64,000 nucleotides of DNA, from NCBI RefSeq assembly GCF_000204055.1, contig NW_006768776.1, positions 537,810-601,809 on the forward strand, written 5' to 3'. Both the position numbers and the translations under genes were made by a program. The stretch's first letter is position 1, and every line of letters starts with the position of its first letter. This DNA is from Melampsora larici-populina 98AG31 (Eukaryota; Basidiomycota; Pucciniomycetes; Pucciniales; Melampsoraceae). Shown here one piece after another: positions 1 to 12,284 of the stretch. The notes under the pieces are model-generated. The model had not been told where the DNA came from. It was given only the letters and a program-made list of their open reading frames with translations, and did no database searches.

Positions 1-1858
1 ATTGTCACTGAGGAACAAACCGGACCAGTCAGCCCTAGGGCATCAATTCTAGCTGATGACATGGGGCTTGGAAAAACAATTCAAACTATTTCTTTAATTG
101 CTACAACACTGGATGCGTCAAGACAATACGAACATCAGCATTCAGCATCAGCCGTCAACCCTCTAGACACTCAGCTGCGAGCTTCTCACACCACTCTTTT
201 GATATGTCCTACTAGCCTCATGGACAACTGGGAAGAGGAGGTTGGAAAACACACTAGAAAAAACAGCTTGAAAGTCTTGCGCTGGCATGGCACCGACAGA
301 TTCAAAATACCTCTACGTGATATCCACTCAGCCGACATTGTCATTACAACCCCAAAAACACTTATGTATGACCAACGGCTTGGTGGATCAACCCGGGTTC
401 CTTTTACAACCAGATGGTACAGGGTGGTCATTGATGAAGCTCAGTGAGTATTCTCTCTTTGCAACCAAAGGTCTGTGACCAAACTGACCCTTTACTGGTG
501 CCAGTGTAATTCGTAATGAAACCGCCTCCCATGCAGTCCTCACCTCTTTGGAATCAGTCAACCGGCTCTGTCTCACTGGTACTCCGCTCCATAACAGAAT
601 TGGCGACTTGCACATGCTCTTCAAATTTCTGCACATCAAACCTTTTCAAGAAGACTCAGTATGGTACCGTCAAATCACTCTGCCGGTTCATCAAGGAAAT
701 TTGGACACACTCAGCCAGCTTCTAAGATACTTCATGCTTAGGCGGACCAAATCAAGCCACCTATCCAATTTACCTCCAATATACCATGAGACCATTTTAT
801 TGGAAATGCATCAAAAAGTGAAAGCAATATATCAGCAACATTATGAAAGATTTCTTCAGGACTTTGGTGTGGAATCTCAAATCCAACATAAACAGGGTGA
901 ATATTTCAGACAATTGATGAATCTCAGGATGACATGCAATCACCCTCTTTTATTCAAGCAAGAACAAGAGCTCAATCAGACCAAGATTACGGAGATGGAG
1001 GAGGAGCTTGGAATCATGGTGCCGGATGGGAGGGCACTGACTGCTGATGCCAGGCCAGCCTACCTGGAGGACTGGTCACTGAGTAGCAAGCTTGCATACT
1101 TGGTTTCCCAGCTCAAAAAGAAGCATAGAACTTTGCATAAAGGTCTATGCAAGAAGACTGTTATCTATACCCAATGGAGGTGTTTCATGGAGTGGTAATT
1201 ATATTTTATGTCTCTGTTATATCACTTGGCCTGTAAGCTAACCTGCACACCCCACAGGATCAAGATTGCTTTGGATTGTCACGGCATTGGCAGCGGCACC
1301 TTGCACGGTGACATGACAACTCATGAGAGGACATGCCAACTCAACAGATTCAAGAACGATAACAACATTGAGGCCTTTATAGTATCTATTGAAGCTGGAG
1401 GTGTGGGCTTGAATATGACCTGCGCTGACGAGGTCTATCTGATGGTGTGTTTGTTATCATTCGTTCATATGTATGCAGTGGTCAATATTAGCTAAAAGTA
1501 ATATCATTAGGATGCCCATTGGAATCCACAGATTGTGCAACAGGCAATTGACCGTCTACATCGAATAGGGCAGACTCACCCCGTGAAGGTGTATCATGTG
1601 GTTGCAGGGCAATCTGTTGAACAGCACCTATTCAATGTGAGTCAAGTAATCAGCTTCCAGAAAGGGCTACACTCACCATCATCTGCAAAAACATTTTATA
1701 CCCCTCAGGTACAGAAGAAAAAAGCATCTCTGGCTAGAAAAATAATTACATTGTCAGTTCCAAAGGATCAACTTAAAGATTACCTCCAACCTGGGGACAC
1801 GATGGATGTCATGGATGATATAGGCAATGTGAATGCATGCTATGCAGAATATGTCTAG
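1..1858 (+). CDS. SNF2-family ATPase (RAD5/RAD16/HLTF-like), 5' truncated, five exons
   Basis: This is the C-terminal 531 residues of a DNA-dependent SWI2/SNF2 ATPase, expected to act in the nucleus on chromatin or stalled forks. Exons are 1-443, 505-1194, 1258-1444, 1511-1636 and 1709-1858; all introns (61, 63, 66 and 72 nt) are GT-AG and the phases join exactly into 532 codons including the stop. Motifs in order: Walker A in DDMGLGKT (near residue 20), DEAH box (split by intron 1), LTGTPLHN (motif III), LHGD and SIEAGGVGLN in the helicase C lobe, and QQAIDRLHRIGQT (motif VI). Reading through intron 1 gives a false DEAQ; splicing restores DEAHVIRN, typical of the RAD5/RAD16 branch. No RING finger is seen between the two lobes, unlike RAD5 and RAD16, so this is a RING-less relative. 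It has no internal stops, in contrast to almost everything downstream. The start lies outside the window. Confidence 0.9.
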
Positions 1859-2114
1859 ATGATGGAGGGTTCCATCCAAAAATATATGTAGAATTTGTGT
1901 TTCAAACCGACCACAAGTGGCTTTTATCCTTGAAAAAATTCTCTTCTGTCCTTTTTTTTCTTCTTCCGAAAACAAGAGTATTGTATCTCGTAGTGTGATT
2001 ACTTTTAGAGTATTGTATCTCGTAGTGTGATTACTTTGCTCACAACAATCAATACCATTGACCACTACAAAGTTTACCACACACAGAGATGCAGGTAATA
2101 GCAAAATAAAGTAC

Positions 2115-3682
2115 TCAGTTTTCCAAAACCATAGAATCATCACCTTCAACACGGGCAAAGGGAGTGTTACTCCAAGACAAATCTTTCAATCTTGCTAATA
2201 CAACATCAAAAGAACCCCAAAAATTTCCAATGTCCAAATCCCCGCTCACAATTCCAACCTCTTCCATGACTTGATCAACCACCGGGGAAAACCACTCAGG
2301 GGTTGTGCTCCACAAGTGTTCTTGCTCCGGGTAATCATCAGCAAGGATAGCATCCACCGCTTCACCTGGGACAGGTATGAGGTAATCAATGCAACCAAAT
2401 TCGTCAACGGGGTTTTTGTAGCAGTAGTCTGCAGAACATCCAGTAGGTAATTTCGACCGCTTGTTGTGTCGTCTGCAGAAACCATTGTAAAACTTGACCC
2501 ATTTGTCCAGAGCTCGTTGAAAGACGGGGATAAATAGGTGGAGAAACAAGGTCCTGAAAAGCAATAACAAAGATTTCAGCATGGAATCACCAAGTAAAAA
2601 AAAAGGAGCTTCACCTAGACATTGGATCATTGTCATTATATAAATCTTGATCAATGCGCTCTTGAATTTTAGCTTTGATATTTCCAGTCAGTCCACAAGT
2701 CATTTTGTCCCAGAAGCACTCAATCTTTTGGTTACGAGGGGACGGGACATATTGATGATAAGGCCAGTCTGGAGCTCTGGAACCGTAAGTTTCTCCAAAA
2801 TAAAGTTGATGTCCAGCAAGAGGAACAGTCTCAGTTCCTCAATCCGTGGTGAGCTTTTTGGGAATGCCACCTTGTTTCTTGACAAGGCCCAGATACCACA
2901 AGTCAACATGGCGGGGGTCGCTGTTGGTGACATGAGCATGAAGTCCCAAAATCTTTTGAGACCAGCAATCAATGAATCCATATATACCGATTCCAAAGTT
3001 GATCAACTTGTCGTGTCCATCGGCCGCCCAAACCTCATTGGGACCGCCCGCATAGTATTCCCGTCGCTTGAGTTTATGAGCAGCTCTCATTCTGACAGCA
3101 TCTGGGTCCATTACCTTCATCATAGCCGCAATAACATCACTATATCACAGAGGATTTCAAATGTAATTAGCATCAGAGCAAATGGAATCAAGAAGGCCCA
3201 AACACTTGCCGGTGGATGTGAAGCTCGTGTTCCTGAGCTAGCATCTTCTTGATACTCTTGATTCCAAGTACATTTCCATATTCAATCTGAAGTTCTTCAA
3301 TCTTGCTACATACGGTGGCATATGTTACTACACCCATGTCAAGATCATCCTTTTGGCGGTGAAGATTGAGTTGCTTCTCAACTCGAGCTAAAGTTGACCG
3401 GCTGATGATGATGTTGTGTTCGTTTTTGAGGGCAATGAGAGCTCGCTTTTGGTTCAGAGATTGTTTGTAATTATCTAATACTGCATCCTTTACAACCTCC
3501 ACATCATAATTTCCTTGTTGTTTCAAGTCCCATTCTTTGATCCGTCTTCTAACAGTTCTTACACATACTCAGATGTTGTGCCGTTGCCAAACAGTGTCGC
3601 ATACTGTTTGTGCTGGCCAGTTGTTAGCCACAGCTTCTTCCAAAAGCGGTCGCAAGATTTCATCAGATATTTTTGCTGGCAT
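2115..3682 (-). pseudogene. rve/DDE integrase-type transposase gene, two in-frame TGA
   Basis: A transposon protein of about 478 residues with an N-terminal helix-turn-helix-like part (TVRRRIKEW) and an integrase core. Start ATG is at 3682 (MPAKISDEIL). Exons are 3682-3210, 3139-2615 and 2553-2115; phases join. Core signatures are EVWAADGHDKL (first Asp), FIDCWSQKILGL, KLTTD followed by GTET (second Asp) and NQKIECFW (Glu with aromatic), the order of a DD-E integrase fold. I recognise the layout from orphan integrase-core proteins of fungi and animals but cannot settle the superfamily (IS3EU- or Ginger-like are candidates). Intron 1 has a GC donor (GCAAGT). TGA codons at 3571-3569 and 2841-2839 interrupt an otherwise readable frame, the second directly after the catalytic Asp. 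The upstream side is a minisatellite; terminal repeats were not found. Confidence 0.7.
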
Positions 3683-3730
3683 GTTGGTGTGTAGTTGGTG
3701 ATGGAGATTGAAGGTGTTTGGATGAGGATT

Positions 3731-4210
3731 GCAGAAGATTGAGGGTGGTCGAAGAATATTCAGGATAATCAAAGAAGATCAAGGATGGTCTAAGAAGATT
3801 GAGGACAGTTGACGAAGATTGAGGAAGATCAAGGACAGTCGACGAAGAAAGAAGAAGGTTGAGGACGGTTGACAAAGATTGAAGAAGATTGAGGACGGTT
3901 GTCAAAGATTGAAGAAGAAAGAAGAAGATCGAGGATGGTTGACAAAGATTGAGGAAGATCAAGGACGGTTGACGAAGATTGAGGAAGATCGAGGATGGTT
4001 GACGGAGAAAGAAGAAGATCGAGGACGGGTGACGAAGATTGAGGAAGATCAAGGACGGTTGACGAAGAAAGAAGAAGGTCGAGGACGGGTGACAAAGATT
4101 GAGGAGGATCAAGGACGGTTGACAAAGAAATAAGAAGACTGAGGACGGATGACAAAGATTGAGGAAGATCGAGGATGGATGACAAAGAAATAAGAAGATC
4201 AAGGACAATC
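3731..4210. repeat. 30-bp minisatellite with 20-bp edge units
   Basis: From 3811 to 4210 the sequence is thirteen units: twelve of 30 bp and one of 40 bp (3901-3940). Each unit begins GACRAAGA and ends near GAGGAYGG. Two flavours, one with GATTGAGGAAGATC and one with GAAAGAAGAAGATC, tend to alternate, giving a 60-bp higher-order period at the right side. Four 20-bp units (3731-3810) look like the same unit lacking its first 10 bp. Because 30 is a multiple of three and stops are rare in the unit, long open frames appear on both strands; these are not taken as genes. Confidence 0.9.
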
Positions 4211-6551
4211 AAAGAGGATTGATGATGATGAAAGAGGTTTTGGAGGAGAGCAAGACAGTAAGCAGGTACTTTGAAGCTCTTGAGACTGATGGTAGAATGT
4301 CTCTGGTCGGAGGTGTTGATACCTGTGAGACCGAGCTTGTAGCTAGTTGGCCAACATGTGGTTTTTGACTGCAGTAGGATCTAACTTTGGTGTTTGAATT
4401 GTAAAGTTTGAGAAATGTATTTTTTGATTTTTGGTTTTTTGATTTTTTGGTTTTTGGTGTTGCTGGTACTTTTTGTCAAAAGGTGACAATGCAATGAAAA
4501 CGGTGTCGACCACTGGAAAATTGGGCAAAAAGGGGTTTTTGCCATGACTTTTACTCCGGTACAGGGGTTTTATCCCTGTATTTGAGTATTTTCTGTAGTT
4601 TTGTCTTTGATTTTTGAATTTCGCACCCGGGGATTGTGATTTTCGTTTTTTGAAATTTCGCATTGTCACTTTGGAACGTCTCGCATTCCGTAGTAACTGG
4701 AGGGGAGCTTATAAAGATATGTTCGCCGTCAACTATTGAATCTTCAAACAACATTGGTTGAAGGAATACATTCAAGGTATGATGACGCATTCAGCAGCTT
4801 AGTGACATGTGCCTATGTTATGATTCAGGCTAGGAAAGCTCGAGGATGAAATGAGACCGGTCCCCTGGGTTGGAAACTGATAATGAACGCAACATAATTT
4901 ACGCTTACCTGAATGAATGTACAATCCTTCGGTCGAGATATTCCCTTTTTGTATTTCTAGATGAATCACAAAAAAAAGAAAAACTCCTCCTTGAACAAAC
5001 ACAAACAAGACCCACAACTCCCTCCTTTTCTTCATCACTTTGCCTCATCTTTTACTCCGATCGGACTCGGTTCTGCTCAAATCACGACATCACCGGATTC
5101 CCGTTTGACTGTTGATTTAGTTTTGTTTTATTCAAGTAAGTACCCCATTCTTTCTTGCTCATCCTTTTCTTATTGTCTGCTAACTGTCTTGATTCCTTTC
5201 CTTTCCACGCCTGAGTACTGTTTCTATCTCAATCACCTCACTTCAACCTCTTCTCGATCTAGCTTTTCAATTGTAGGATTCTGATCAATAGATCTCCAGC
5301 ACAACAATTCTCCACCCTTTTTTTTCTACCGCCTTGATCCACTCCACCTCGTTCAATTTTAATCTATCTCAATCTCAACTCTAAGCTTCTATCCCCAGCA
5401 CCTCTTTCTTTTGAATCCATCAATCACACCTACTCTTGGCTTCCCATAACTTGTGAGTCTATTCTCTCTTCTCTGCTATGATCTACCTTTTAACGCTTTG
5501 CTAATTTACTGAGATCTTTTCACTTGATTCAATCTCTTAGTTTTGATTTTAATCAATCCTCATGAACCCCAATTTCAATACTCTTTCTTGATTGATCACT
5601 ACATCTATTTCGACTGTTAACTTTTAAGCGTAAGTTCTTCTCTTGATCTGACCTCTTCTTTAAACTTTTACTGACTCTCATCCATTTGATTTATTTATTT
5701 TTCTGCCTCAGCACCCTTTCTATTTACCGATTGTTTGATCTCCATCTCACAGCTGTATCCTCCCCTTTTATCTTGATCTTCTCGGTCCACTTGTGGTTCA
5801 GTTAGCAGTATGTGCTTTTTTCTTACTTTTGTTTTCTGTTATAAAATACTGATACTACTTGATTCTTTTCACCTCCTCGTGCTTGACTGCTTCAGTGTCA
5901 ATCCTATTCAAATTTTAGCTTTGTTTTATTCTTCTCACATCCCTTGTCCATCTTAAAATTTTCCTCCAGTCGCTCTCGAATCTGAATGTGTGGTAGAAAT
6001 AAGATCCTTGTCTAATTCTAGTATGATACTCCATAGTTTCTTATATTACTTTATTTGTTTTTTCTCTCCAACTTTCAATTTCACTCAACTGACTTTATAA
6101 TAACTAAAACATGTAATTTATATATCATGTGATTTCTTTGAACTAACTATAAGAATTTGCAATCGTTAATAAATGCAGCAGCACTATATGTTCAATTTGT
6201 GAACCTAATGAACCTTGAGATAAACCAGCTTGCACTCGGATGGATGTGAGTAAACAACTAAAAAAAATCTATGCCTTGATTGAGATAAAAGAGAGCAAAG
6301 ATGGAATGCATTTTGCTCTCCACAACGGCTGAGCATTGAAATGAGCTTCTCAACCTACCTAGATCTCTAGCAAACCTGGAAGCAAAAGGTGCGAGAACTT
6401 GCTGCAGGATTGGGAAACAAAGAACTGGTAAACGCTCAGCAAGGTGGAGGTGTAACAATCATATGACTTCTTACCAGACTTACATTGAAATCAATCTACA
6501 AAGTTACTTATAGACAATCAAATTAAGGCACTTCTCACCGTTCAGGTGTCA
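4211..6551. other. gene-free region with pyrimidine-rich tract
   Basis: No coding region is supported here. About 4960-5960 is strongly C/T-rich on the + strand, with many CTTT/TCTC words and few purine runs, like an extended promoter or 5' leader of a gene on the + strand; the next + strand gene starts at 6552. Short open frames in this tract are compositional. Confidence 0.5.
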
Positions 6552-7453
6552 ATGGGTTTCCTCCACGAGGCAAAGTTTGATGTGGTCCAACAACCGGCTA
6601 ACACTTTTACTCGCACCAGTATGTTATCAGCATGTCTTGAATGTGATTGAGCCTACTGACCCTGTTGATAACGTCAGGTGCCACTCAACAGCCGCAAAAT
6701 GAGCGATTACGCAAGAAGAAGACCGCTATCCTAACAAAAAAAACAAGGATTACTTGAGAAATGCAGCAAAATACAATATTCAATTCAAACCGGCACAGCG
6801 TCTCTGTGAGCCCACCTTTGACAAAGTGCTGGAGATGGATATACTAGATCCATTTTTATATGAGATAGCACTGAATCATCCGGGAAAACCCTGGTCTAGT
6901 TGCAAGAGCACTAGAGATGATATCATTGCATTTGTAAGCCAGAGGTCTTGTGAAGAGGAGCTGCGGCGTTTGGGACGCAAAGTTAGGCAGCTAATGCTAT
7001 GGGCCCTGGACTATCAAGGCCGCATAGATGCAGCAAGGCCTAATCTAGCTAATGGTGAACTACTGTAGAAAGATTTACTAATCTACATCAAATCCTTGCC
7101 TTACTCCAACTCCCTTCATTCTAATATAATCAGATGTACGTGCGGCGGAGTGGAATTCTATATACACTGGTTTGACAAAGACAGCTTGTCGCCCATGGAG
7201 GCAATGGAATTGTGGCCTATTAGACGCCTTGAAATCTACATTGAAATATGTACATCAAAGTGCTGATTTCGATAGAATCCTTGTGGTACAATGGCCAGAG
7301 ATGGTTGTCCGCACCAACTGCACTTGGGCAGATATCCAGCCGGTTCCCATATTTTGGGAACCCGACTCAGGTGATGAGGAGGAGTTCCCCCAGATGGAAG
7401 AAGAAATTGAAAATGAGCTGGATAGAGACTTTTTTGGACTTTTGATCTCATGA
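6552..7453 (+). pseudogene. unknown split gene with probable poly-A frameshift
   Basis: I do not recognise the family. A coherent model is exon 1 at 6552-6618 (MGFLHEAKFDVV), a 59-nt GT-AG intron, exon 2 from 6678 to 7054, a 79-nt intron (7055-7133) and exon 3 at 7134-7453 ending in TGA. Exon 2 begins in one frame (basic, ERLRKKKT) and continues in another (YLRNAAKYNIQFKPAQRL); the change falls at a run of eight A at 6736-6743, so one base gained or lost there would join them. The protein would have a basic N-terminal part, a central region with LRRLGRKVRQLMLWALDYQG, and an acidic C-terminus (GDEEEFPQMEEEIENELD). No membrane segment or catalytic motif is seen. It could be a working gene if the A-run is a sequencing error. 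Confidence 0.5.
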
Positions 7454-8045
7454 GTTTGCAGCAGGATTGTCTCATAGATACTTATTTTTGTATTTTGCGT
7501 CAACATATGTTTTTGCATTTTGCCACAGTAGAAAGAATATCATCACCTTGACCAAAAGTGCTTGGGTTGGGTCACACATAGTTCACAATTGCCTCTACAT
7601 TAAAGTTTACTCATATGGGAAATGTATTTCACCACATGTGAATAAACTTTTCTACATGGTTCTTGACACACATGAGTGATGTACTTCACCACAGTGAAAT
7701 ACATTACTACATTGAATTTTACACACTTGGGTAATGTTTGTCTGAAAATATCATTTTCACTGCAGTCTGCGACCAAAAAAGTGTTCATGAGACCCCATAT
7801 CATCCTTGCATGTTAAGTACTCACATGATGAACATTCTATCATCATTATGTTGGACAAAATTTTCCTCTTGATTGCAAAAGTTGGCCTGTGATGCGGGAT
7901 GTTTGAGGGGGAAGAAGCACTTATTACACAGTGAATCACTTGGTTATTCAATGGTGTTTAATAAACACATGTAATACTTGAGAGGTGACAATTTGAGGTG
8001 GGGTGTGTTTGGGTCCCGAAGATGAAGAGTTGTCACACACCATCT

Positions 8046-8284
8046 TCTGTAACAATTGTACCCTGCACACTCACAATGTTCATTATATTAAACACCTTCA
8101 AGGTTAATGAAATTTGGTAGTGGACCAAGAGAAGCCAAAGTTATCACACAATCCCAGTAATGACATTCGTGCCACATTATTAATAACAATTGTACCTTAC
8201 ACAGTCACAATGTTCATTAAAGATGTTGTCAAATCAGACTGCAAAACCAAAGTTATCTCACAAAACCAATAATAACTTTTGTGC
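8046..8284. repeat. imperfect tandem duplication, about 110-135 bp period
   Basis: TAACAATTGTACC followed by CACTCACAATGTTCATTA-like sequence occurs at about 8050-8087 and again at 8185-8218. Each copy is followed at similar spacing by CCAAAGTTATCNCACAA (8135 and 8248). Confidence 0.65.
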
Positions 8285-8931
8285 AAGTGCTTAATCAAGC
8301 ATGAAATCAGCACCGGACCAATATTGGGGCATCAGTCCACATCTTCAGGGTGAAGCGAGGTGAATGATAGTGTTCCATGCTTGACTGAGTACCATAAGTA
8401 TGAATATGATGTCAGAAATATTACACATCTCCCTCATGTTGTTTGAAATCAGGCTTTTTGATTCATAGGAACTCCTGCAGAAGATAATTTCATGGTGGAT
8501 CTATAAGGAAACTTTTGTCTAAAATGTCCATGTTGGTTGTGTTCATGGCTATGAGCTAAATGTAAACCCCTAACCCCCAACATCACTAAAAGCAAACAAT
8601 TTCTTATATCTCAGTGGATCATGGTTGCAAATGGTTATTCCTTAATGGTATTGGTCACCAATTCCCTCCAAATGAATATGAATTGATGCTTTAAACTCCC
8701 TTACCCAAAATTCTCATGAATCGAGTGTCTTATGGGGTTGCACTTGACCTTGGAAGCACAAACATGCGCTTCAAAGACTGAAATTCTTGAAGAAATTTCA
8801 AAGTCACTTTTTGGTCAAACTTCATCAATAAACCCCACATAAAAAAGGGTTAGGAATGAATGGAACTGCAACCAAATCCAAAATACCCAAAACCGCCAAG
8901 ATACAGGCATAGTAAAAATGGAAGAAAAAAT

Positions 8932-9250
8932 GAATTTGTACAAAGGTGTGTCAACATGGCACTTTATGGTTGAAGTGTTATATTGAATTGAAAGTGAAAT
9001 TGAATTTCCAGCCACATTCATTATTAAAACTTCATCATGGGACCAATATTGAGTGAGATATGGTGATTTTCTCACATTCAGCAGAAAATTAGCAAAATAT
9101 TAAAATGTACAAAGACATGTCAAGATGCCATTTTATGGATGAATTTTTATGTTAAATGGAAAATTAAATCAAAATACCAGCCACTTTTATTGACAAAACT
9201 TTTTCAGGGGACTAATATTGAGTGAGATATGGTGGTTTTGTCACCTTCAC
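8932..9250. repeat. two diverged direct copies of a roughly 150-bp unit
   Basis: Copy one ends at about 9075 and copy two at about 9250. Shared words include GTACAAAGNNNTGTCAA, CATTTTATGGNTGAA, ATACCAGCCAC/TTCCAGCCAC and TATTGAGTGAGATATGGTG. The copies differ at many sites, so the duplication is old. Confidence 0.65.
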
Positions 9251-10544
9251 CACCTGCCAAATACCACAATTTTGGAGATGTAACCATCCAGATGTGGGTT
9301 TTTGGTATAATTTTTTCTTACAAAACTGCTCTTTTATATACCCTACAAATCCATACTCTACTTTTCATTACTCTCCAAAAGTTGGTTATTATTGGACCTT
9401 CTAGGTGGGCCAAACAATGACCGACTTATAGTGATTTTCAGGGCTTCACAACCTTGATATCCATGGCATCATGGATATCAAAAATGTTGTGCTTAATAAA
9501 ATCCACTTTAATTCAGCTTTGGACTACTAACTCATGAAACTATAGCATACACTTTGGACCCAATTTGACTGAGATATTGTGTTTCAGTCACTTTCCCCTC
9601 CCTAAGGATGGTTACATTTGGGGGATGTAACCATCCAGAAGTGAGTCTTTTGCAAATCACTATGTCAAGGCACTCCACTTTGGATCACTCTGGGATCACT
9701 CTTGGATCACTCTACAAATTGATTTGATTATTTGACCTTCTAGTTGCGGGCTATAATGAACAACTTATGGTATTTTGGCGGCCATAGTAATATGGAAAGT
9801 GACTTTACGCCGGATGCAACCACACCATCCAGTCATTATAGTCTTGTAAGGTGAGCTTATTACCACTTGTATTCACTTTGGAAATAACTCATCAAATTAT
9901 CTCACTCAATGAATACTCAAATTGAGTAAGATGTGCAACATTCAAGACTTTTTTAACCACCCTTATCTGGTGGTTGACCAAGAGGACACAATAAGTGTCC
10001 CATTCACGGATTATGGAATGTGACATGTATTGTTTTGTCCAGGGTTTTGACCAACCTCCATGCATGTCACTCTCTACATAAGTCCCTGAAATCTGCGTCC
10101 CCCGCTACATGGAGGTGTTCATTTTAAATCCTTGAATACTGACCAGTCAAGCTCTTTGTCTTTCAACCTCCTCCTGGTTTGTTGGGAGTTCAAAGGTGCG
10201 TATTTTAACTCCATTGTTTTGATTTTCAATTGGTTTCTCCCTCTACTCACATCTGAGTGTGAGCACCAACCAAGGCAAGACTTGGCGCGGAGTTCCATGA
10301 GCTCATGGGAAGTTGGGTAGAGAGGGAAGAATATGCTTGTAGCAAGGGAATCAGATAATAAGGAAAGGGGGGAGGGACTGGACCGCCGCAGGTAGGACAA
10401 GCAACAGAGCCAAGAGATAGACTAAGGATTCAAATAAATCGTAAGAACCACATGCTTCCTCATTCTTATCTCAAGCCTATCCCTCAATTTCCAACCCGTT
10501 ATCATCATATTCCATACCATCCTATTCTAATTGGGGTCAGCCCC

Positions 10545-10800
10545 TATGGGGAACCAAGGGCACCAACCATTAAGGTTGAGGAGGCAGGAGCTATATCCTG
10601 GTAGTTGAACATAAGAATCCCCTCAGATCAATATATATCCCTCCAGATCAACGGATTAAGACAGACTTACCGTTCAGACTGAGGCAGGCAGAGCTAAATC
10701 TGACCAAAGACATAGAAAAGATGCATAAGGATGAAACCTAGTTGTTCACATTGGGGTTGACCTGGATACCAAGGCAGGCACAGCTATATCTGACCAAGAG
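10545..10800. repeat. short spaced repeats upstream of the DIRS-like gag
   Basis: Three related words, GAGGCAGGAGCTATATCC (about 10583), GAGGCAGGCAGAGCTAAATC (about 10680) and AAGGCAGGCACAGCTATATC (about 10770), are spaced about 90-100 bp apart directly upstream of the retroelement gag. They may belong to its 5' leader or terminal repeat; I could not match them to an inverted or direct copy at the other end. Confidence 0.45.
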
Positions 10801-10939
10801 TGTTGGAAGCCCCCTTTCATACAAATCCCCACGCGGAGGGTTGGATTCACAAAACTAATACATTGAAATTGTTCTCGTGTAACTACAAAATGCTTTTGTA
10901 GCAAGTCAGCCAAAGAGCTCAGGAGATCCAGCCAGAGAC

Positions 10940-12284
10940 TTGTGGTGGAAATCAACTGTAGAAGCCTACACAGAAGATGAGATAGAAGTTAGTAGAGCAA
11001 TGCTGAAAGCATACAAGATGGTGTATGGGGTGGTTCCGTATGACCTTGAAGACCTAAGAGAGGCGAAGATCCCAAAATATGAACAACAACCAATGTCATT
11101 GGTCAAAAGGGCAAAGCGCCAGAGGACGGCTTTGTTAATAGCCGGGGGTAGTGACCCAGAAGATTTGAGCGGTGAAAGAGAGAAGGCGGAGGAGCCACTG
11201 AAGCTAGAAAAACCCAAGCGGAAAGAGCAAGAGGTGCAGGATCTGGTGGGCCCAAAGAATGAGATAGTCTTTGTGGACAAGCAGTTTTTGAACTCGAATC
11301 TGCTCCAGTTATCAAACGGGATCCACAAACATATGACAAAGTTGACGAGTTAAGTTCTGTTGACGGTCTTCAACATGGAATGGATTGATCTTGACTCGCA
11401 AAAAGCAAGTACAAAGAAGACAAAGTCCTTGAAGGAGTTACAAGAAGATGAATCAGTAACATATACGGAATTACACCAAAAGAAGAGCTCCTATTAACTT
11501 ACGGAGAGTGCATAGACGCAATAGACTTGTTCATAAGATATGTAGACAAACATTACCACATGAAGACATGCACAGAGATGCTAAGAGAGCACAAGAAAAA
11601 CGTGATCCAAATCAGGAGGTTGACTCCCTGTTGGATGATTGTGTTAAGGTATTGCATGAAGGTGAGGCGCCTAGTCATGCAAATGCGGATAGGAGAGTTG
11701 GGGAAAAGGGAGATGTGCCAAGCAGGAGTATTGCACGAAGACATCCTAAGGGCTGCAAAAGATAAGGCGGAATCACTTGGCAAGAGGAGCTTTATGGAGA
11801 ACCCGTACGCTGCAGGACAGAAGGTGCTATCAGCCCTAACGGTACAACTGACTGCGTCCCCAATGATAACAGGGTTTGAAAAATGGCAATTTGCGTCGGG
11901 AGGCCAGAGCGGGAGAGGAGCAGTGACTGAGGCAGAAATGGATGGCGCGGGAGAGGAAAGAAGCCAAGAGGTAACTACTGGCCGGGACAAAACACACAAG
12001 GTCCAGGGATGAGCCACAGAACAGGAGCTGGATTCTTCGGAACACCAAACAACGGAGGACTTTATGGCCAGTACCAACCTTTCCTGCCAGCCAAGTACAG
12101 GTCCAATCCGTTCAGGCTGTTAGGCTACCCAAACCAAGGTTACACAAACCAGGCTCAGACTTACGGAAATGCATGGGGCGGCCATACCCAGACAGAAGGG
12201 CAGCTAGTGAACAACTATCCAAACGGAGTCAGTTTCAAAAATTGGTTCAAACCAAGGAGGATGAAAAAACACAAATGGGAATAA
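10940..12284 (+). pseudogene. gag: DIRS-like gag region, broken frames
   Basis: The capsid-like region is spread over at least three frames: about 10940-11353 (charged, with RAKRQRTALLIAGG), about 11490-12012 (LLTYGECIDAIDLFIRYVDK through QKVLSALTVQLTASPMITGF), and 12009-12284 (Gly/Tyr/Asn-rich, LYGQYQPFLPAKYRSNPFR). The last segment resembles the Gly/Asn/Tyr-rich gag tails common in fungal DIRS elements. Stops at 11351-11353 and after 11460, together with frame changes, show loss of function. The function assignment rests on position before RT and on composition, not on a hard motif. Confidence 0.55.

Larger units (their letters stand above)
7454..10544. other. non-coding, AT-rich, old repeats
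   Basis: I see no gene. The stretch holds diverged direct repeats (listed separately), short runs related to TACTTCACCACA and ACATGTGA at 7610-7740, and no terminal repeats or long frames with protein-like composition. Confidence 0.5.

Noticed and set aside
3663..4208. 181-aa minus-strand frame and 127-aa overlapping frame
   Set aside because: They are by-products of the 30-bp minisatellite, whose unit length is a multiple of three; sequence is a repeated LNLCHPSSIF-like word without gene context.
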